The notes under the pieces are model-generated. The model saw only the letters and a program-made list of their open reading frames with translations, had not been told where the DNA came from and ran no database searches. Made by a program: the position numbers and the translations under genes. From Serratia liquefaciens (lineage in GTDB: Bacteria > Pseudomonadota > Gammaproteobacteria > Enterobacterales > Enterobacteriaceae), in NCBI GenBank assembly GCA_012719855.1, contig JAAXZN010000001.1, positions 1-64,000 on the forward strand: a DNA stretch of 64,000 nucleotides, written 5' to 3'. This document shows, one piece after another, positions 60,511 to 64,000 of this stretch; the stretch's first letter is position 1; every line of letters begins with the position of its first letter.

Positions 60511-62046
60511 TTATGCCTGGCTAGGCAGCAATGCCGCAGGCATCAGCGAGGTCAGATGACCGGTTGCCAACAGCAGGCTGGCAGCTTCAATGTCGGGGGC
60601 GAAGAAACGGTCCTTGTCGTAGTAACTGACTTGCTCGCGCAGCACGCGACGTGCCTGCTCCAGACTTTCGGTGGTTTTCAGGCCCTTGCGCAAATCCAGC
60701 CCCTGGCAGGCCGCCAGCCATTCGACGGCCAGAATACCGCGCACGTTATCCGCCATTTCCCACAGGCGGCGTCCTGCGGCCGGTGCCATGGAAACATGGT
60801 CTTCCTGGTTGGCGGAGGTCGGGATGCTGTCGACGCTGGCCGGGTGCGCCAACGCTTTGTTTTCGCTGGTCAGCGCCGCGGCGGTGACCTGGGCAATCAT
60901 AAAGCCGGAGTTGACGCCGCCGTTGTCCACCAGGAAAGGCGGCAGCTGCGACATGTGCTTATCCATCATCAGCGAGATGCGACGCTCGGACAGCGAGCCG
61001 ATTTCGGCAAATGCCAGCGCCAGATTGTCGGCGGCCATCGCGACCGGTTCGGCGTGGAAGTTGCCGCCGGACAGGACATCGCCCTGTTCTGCGAACACCA
61101 ATGGGTTGTCGGACACCGCATTGGCTTCGACCTCCAGCACTTCGCTGGCCTGGCGGATCTGCGTCAGGCAGGCACCCATCACCTGCGGTTGGCAGCGCAG
61201 GGAGTAGGGGTCTTGTACCTTTTCACAGTTGCGATGCGAGTCGGACACTTCGCTGCGTTCGCCCAACAGGTGGCGGTAAGCGGCGGCGGCGTCGATCTGG
61301 CCACGTTGGCCGCGTACCGCATGAATACGTGCGTCAAACGGGCTGCGAGAACCCAGAGCGGCTTCCACCGTCAGGCAGCCGGTGACCGTGGCTGCGGCGT
61401 ACAGGTCTTCTGCATCAAACAGGCCGCGCAGCGCGAAGGCGGCGGAAACCTGGGTGCCGTTCAGCAGCGCCAGGCCTTCTTTGGCCGCCAGCGTTAGCGG
61501 CTTCAGGCCTGCTTTGGCCAGCGCTTCGGTGGCTGGCAGCCATTCGCCTTGATAGCGGGCCTTGCCTTCGCCCAGCAGTACCAGACTCATGTGTGCCAGC
61601 GGTGCCAGGTCGCCGGAGGCGCCCACGGAGCCCTTCAGCGGAATGTGCGGATAGACTTCGGCGTTGACCAAGGCCATCAGCGCCTGGATCACTTCCAGAC
61701 GGATGCCGGAGAAACCGCGCGACAGGCTGTTGATCTTCAACACCATAATCAGGCGCACCAGATTGTCGTCGGTCGGTGCGCCAACGCCGGCGGCATGTGA
61801 CAACACAATCGATCGCTGCAGATTTTCCAAATCTTCAGGTGCGATACGGGTGGATGCCAGCAGGCCGAAGCCGGTATTGATGCCGTAGGTGGTGCGGTTT
61901 TCTTCGACAATGCGTTCAACGCAGGCCACGCTCTGCTGGATTGCGGCGTAGGCATTGTCGTCTAACGTCAGGGTCACCGGGTGTTGATAAACTTCGCGTA
62001 GCTGAGCCAGTGTCAGTTGGCCTGGGCGGATAGTCAGCGCTTTCAT
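60511..62046 (-). CDS. hutH: Histidine ammonia-lyase HutH
   Basis: A 511-residue lyase converting L-histidine to trans-urocanate and ammonia. The MIO-forming triad A143-S144-G145 is intact in [14 protein letters not shown]. Other active-site residues are in place: Y54, H84, N196, Q278, Y281 and R284, and the Glu in NQEDHVSM. The ATGA overlap with the hutU stop shows coupled translation. Confidence 0.96.
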   Translation of the reverse strand: MKALTIRPGQLTLAQLREVYQHPVTLTLDDNAYAAIQQSVACVERIVEENRTTYGINTGFGLLASTRIAPEDLENLQRSIVLSHAAGVGAPTDDNLVRLIMVLKINSLSRGFSGIRLEVIQALMALVNAEVYPHIPLKGSVGASGDLAPLAHMSLVLLGEGKARYQGEWLPATEALAKAGLKPLTLAAKEGLALLNGTQVSAAFALRGLFDAEDLYAAATVTGCLTVEAALGSRSPFDARIHAVRGQRGQIDAAAAYRHLLGERSEVSDSHRNCEKVQDPYSLRCQPQVMGACLTQIRQASEVLEVEANAVSDNPLVFAEQGDVLSGGNFHAEPVAMAADNLALAFAEIGSLSERRISLMMDKHMSQLPPFLVDNGGVNSGFMIAQVTAAALTSENKALAHPASVDSIPTSANQEDHVSMAPAAGRRLWEMADNVRGILAVEWLAACQGLDLRKGLKTTESLEQARRVLREQVSYYDKDRFFAPDIEAASLLLATGHLTSLMPAALLPSQA

Positions 62047-63734
62047 GCTTTGTCTCCTTGAGTCGCGGCCACCATCGGCAGGTTCAAACCTTGCTCACGG
62101 GCACATTCAATCGCAATGTCGTAGCCGGCATCGGCGTGACGCATCACGCCAGTGGCTGGGTCATTGTGCAACACGCGGGCGATACGTTCGGCGGCTTCAT
62201 CGGTGCCGTCACAAACGATAACCATACCGGAATGCTGCGAGAAGCCCATGCCGACGCCGCCACCGTGGTGCAGGGAAACCCAGGTCGCACCGCTGGCGGT
62301 ATTGAGCAGGGCGTTAAGCAGCGGCCAGTCGGAAACGGCGTCCGAACCGTCCTGCATGGATTCGGTTTCGCGGTTCGGGCTGGCGACCGAGCCGGAGTCC
62401 AGATGGTCGCGGCCGATAACGATCGGGGCGGACAGTTCGCCACTGCGCACCATTTCGTTGAATGCCAGGCCCAGCTTGGCGCGCTGGCCCAGACCGACCC
62501 AACAGATACGTGCCGGTAGGCCCTGGAAGCTGATGCGTTCGCGTGCCATATCCAGCCAGCGATGCAGATGCTCGTCATCTGGGATCAGCTCTTTAACCAT
62601 GGCGTCGGTTTTGTAGATGTCTTGCGGATCGCCGGACAGTGCAGCCCAGCGGAACGGGCCGATGCCGCGACAGAACAGCGGACGGATATAGGCAGGCACA
62701 AAGCCTGGGAAATCGAAGGCGTTGTTGACGCCCATTTCTTTCGCCATCTGACGAATGTTGTTGCCGTAGTCGAAGGTAGGTACGCCCATCTTCTGGAAGG
62801 CCAGCATGGCTTCGACGTGTTCTGCCATCGACTGCTTGGCGGCGGTCACCACCTGCGCAGGTTCGGTCTGTGCACGTTCGCGGTACTCTTCCCAGCTCCA
62901 GCCTTTTGGCAGATAGCCGTTCAGCGGATCGTGGGCGCTGGTCTGGTCGGTGACCATGTCCGGGCGCACGCCGCGGCGCACCAGTTCCGGCAGAATGTCT
63001 GCCGCATTGCCGCACAGGGCGATGGAGATGGCTTTGCCTTCGGCGGTGTATTTCTTGATGCGAGCCAGAGCGTCGTCCAGATCTGTCGCTTGTTCATCGA
63101 CATAACGGGTCTTCAGACGGAAATCGATACGGCTTTGTTGGCATTCGATGTTCAGTGAACAGGCGCCTGCCAGCGTGGCGGCCAGCGGTTGCGCGCCGCC
63201 CATGCCGCCCAACCCGGCGGTCAGCACCCAGCGGCCCTGCAGGCTGCCGTCGTAATGCTGGCGGCCCGCTTCCACGAAGGTCTCGTAGGTTCCCTGGACG
63301 ATGCCCTGGCTGCCGATGTAGATCCAGCTGCCGGCGGTCATTTGGCCGTACATGGCCAGACCTTTGGCGTCCAGTTCGTTAAAGTGTTCCCAGGTGGCCC
63401 AATGTGGCACCAGGTTAGAGTTGGCAATCAGCACCCGTGGCGCGTTGCTGTGGGTTTTGAATACCCCGACCGGTTTGCCGGACTGAACCAGCAGCGTTTC
63501 GTCTTCTTCCAACGTTTTCAGGGTGGCGACAATTTTGTCGTAGCAGTCCCAGTCACGCGCGGCGCGGCCGATACCGCCGTAGACCACCAGCTCATGCGGG
63601 TTTTCCGCCACTTCCGGATCGAGGTTGTTCATCAGCATGCGCAACGGCGCTTCGGTCAGCCAGCTTTTTGCATTTAATTTTGTGCCGCGTGGCGCGCGTA
63701 CATCGACATTGCGAACTTTGTTATTTGCAGTCAC
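62043..63734 (-). CDS. hutU: Urocanate hydratase HutU
   Basis: A 563-residue NAD-dependent urocanase turning urocanate into imidazolone propionate. Typical segments are [54 protein letters not shown] and [23 protein letters not shown] chose the GTG at 63734 (TANNKVRN follows), preceded by GAGGA at 7 bases. The frame extends to 63878, but that would place the start upstream of the promoter and operator. First gene of the operon; hutI, hutG and hutC are not in the window. Confidence 0.94.
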   Translation of the reverse strand: MTANNKVRNVDVRAPRGTKLNAKSWLTEAPLRMLMNNLDPEVAENPHELVVYGGIGRAARDWDCYDKIVATLKTLEEDETLLVQSGKPVGVFKTHSNAPRVLIANSNLVPHWATWEHFNELDAKGLAMYGQMTAGSWIYIGSQGIVQGTYETFVEAGRQHYDGSLQGRWVLTAGLGGMGGAQPLAATLAGACSLNIECQQSRIDFRLKTRYVDEQATDLDDALARIKKYTAEGKAISIALCGNAADILPELVRRGVRPDMVTDQTSAHDPLNGYLPKGWSWEEYRERAQTEPAQVVTAAKQSMAEHVEAMLAFQKMGVPTFDYGNNIRQMAKEMGVNNAFDFPGFVPAYIRPLFCRGIGPFRWAALSGDPQDIYKTDAMVKELIPDDEHLHRWLDMARERISFQGLPARICWVGLGQRAKLGLAFNEMVRSGELSAPIVIGRDHLDSGSVASPNRETESMQDGSDAVSDWPLLNALLNTASGATWVSLHHGGGVGMGFSQHSGMVIVCDGTDEAAERIARVLHNDPATGVMRHADAGYDIAIECAREQGLNLPMVAATQGDKA

Positions 63735-63820
63735 AGCATTTTCCTCAAACAGTATCGGTGCAGATCCCATGGTGCGGTGGGGTGAATCACCACGCCATAA
63801 CAATGCGTAGGGTTTATTAA

Positions 63821-63849
63821 CATATACTTGTATGTACAAGCATATGCAA
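63821..63849 (-). promoter_or_regulatory. hutU promoter with embedded HutC-type operator
   Basis: On the minus strand TTGCAT (63844-63849) and TATATG (63821-63826) are exactly 17 bp apart. The spacer holds CTTGTA-NN-TACAAG (63827-63840), the core of a palindrome spanning 63821-63846 with CATAT/ATATG ends and one mismatched pair outside the centre. This matches the TTGTATGTACAA-type operator known for the GntR-family repressor HutC. Repression would be relieved by urocanate (known for HutC). Confidence 0.82.
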
Positions 63850-64000
63850 CACCGACCAGTGGGCGGCCAAAAAGACATAAGAGAAAGTTATTATTGTTTT
63901 AAATCAATGGCATGATTTCTATTTTGACGGCTGGGCCATTAGGCTCGCACTGAAGAACAGTGAGCTATTCAACAAAAATGAATTAAAAATGGGTCATTTT
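63850..64000. other. Region upstream of hut promoter
   Basis: AT-rich sequence without a visible gene. A weak CRP-like site (AGTGA-N6-CAACA, 63959-63974) is present, about 150 bases upstream of the hutU start site. It may serve a divergent gene outside the window instead. Confidence 0.4.

Noticed and set aside
60328-61497. Plus-strand frame across hutT and hutH
   Set aside because: Spans two real genes on the other strand and shows no family resemblance.
63735-63878. N-terminal extension of hutU
   Set aside because: The extra 48 residues read through the promoter and HutC-type operator, and the GTG at 63734 has a good ribosome site.

Overview
The window is a contiguous piece of an enterobacterial chromosome. 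Gene order and protein sequences point to Serratia, probably the S. proteamaculans/plymuthica/liquefaciens side of the genus; the species call is inference. GC is moderate to high in genes. Almost every base is coding and most core proteins are near-identical in length to their E. coli counterparts.

Region 1 (about 230-22100, + strand) is the complete dcw division and cell-wall cluster: mraZ-rsmH-ftsL-ftsI-murE-murF-mraY-murD-ftsW-murG-murC-ddlB-ftsQ-ftsA-ftsZ, then lpxC, secM and secA. Genes overlap or nearly touch, and transcription starts at an Pmra-type promoter carrying three MraZ boxes. A DciA-like (DUF721) gene is inserted on the minus strand between lpxC and secM.

Region 2 (22100-40800) holds mutT, the coaE-zapD-yacG operon, guaC, the ppdD-hofB-hofC type IV pilus operon, nadC, ampD-ampE, hemL, clcA, erpA, a tiny secreted protein, the mtnN-btuF-yadS operon, dgt and degP (with a sigma-E promoter). 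Region 3 (40800-51600) holds barA, rlmD, relA, mazG, pyrG and eno. Regions 2 and 3 lie far apart in E. coli but are joined here at degP/barA, and the mazEF toxin pair is absent.

Region 4 (51600-64000) is the accessory and most interesting part. An AT-rich leader precedes a three-gene + strand cassette: a sulfide:quinone-oxidoreductase-like flavoprotein, a DUF1641 protein and a methionine gamma-lyase. Facing it is a seven-gene minus-strand histidine-utilisation operon: hutU-hutH-hutT-hutX-hutW-hutV and a second hutH-like gene. A 26-bp palindrome of HutC-operator type sits exactly in the 17-bp spacer of the hutU promoter. The second hutH-like protein has lost the Ala-Ser-Gly triad that makes the MIO cofactor and also the active-site tyrosine, so it is unlikely to be an ordinary histidase. 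This protein, the sulfur cassette, a structured mazG-pyrG intergenic region and an unusual SecM arrest motif are the main items worth following up.
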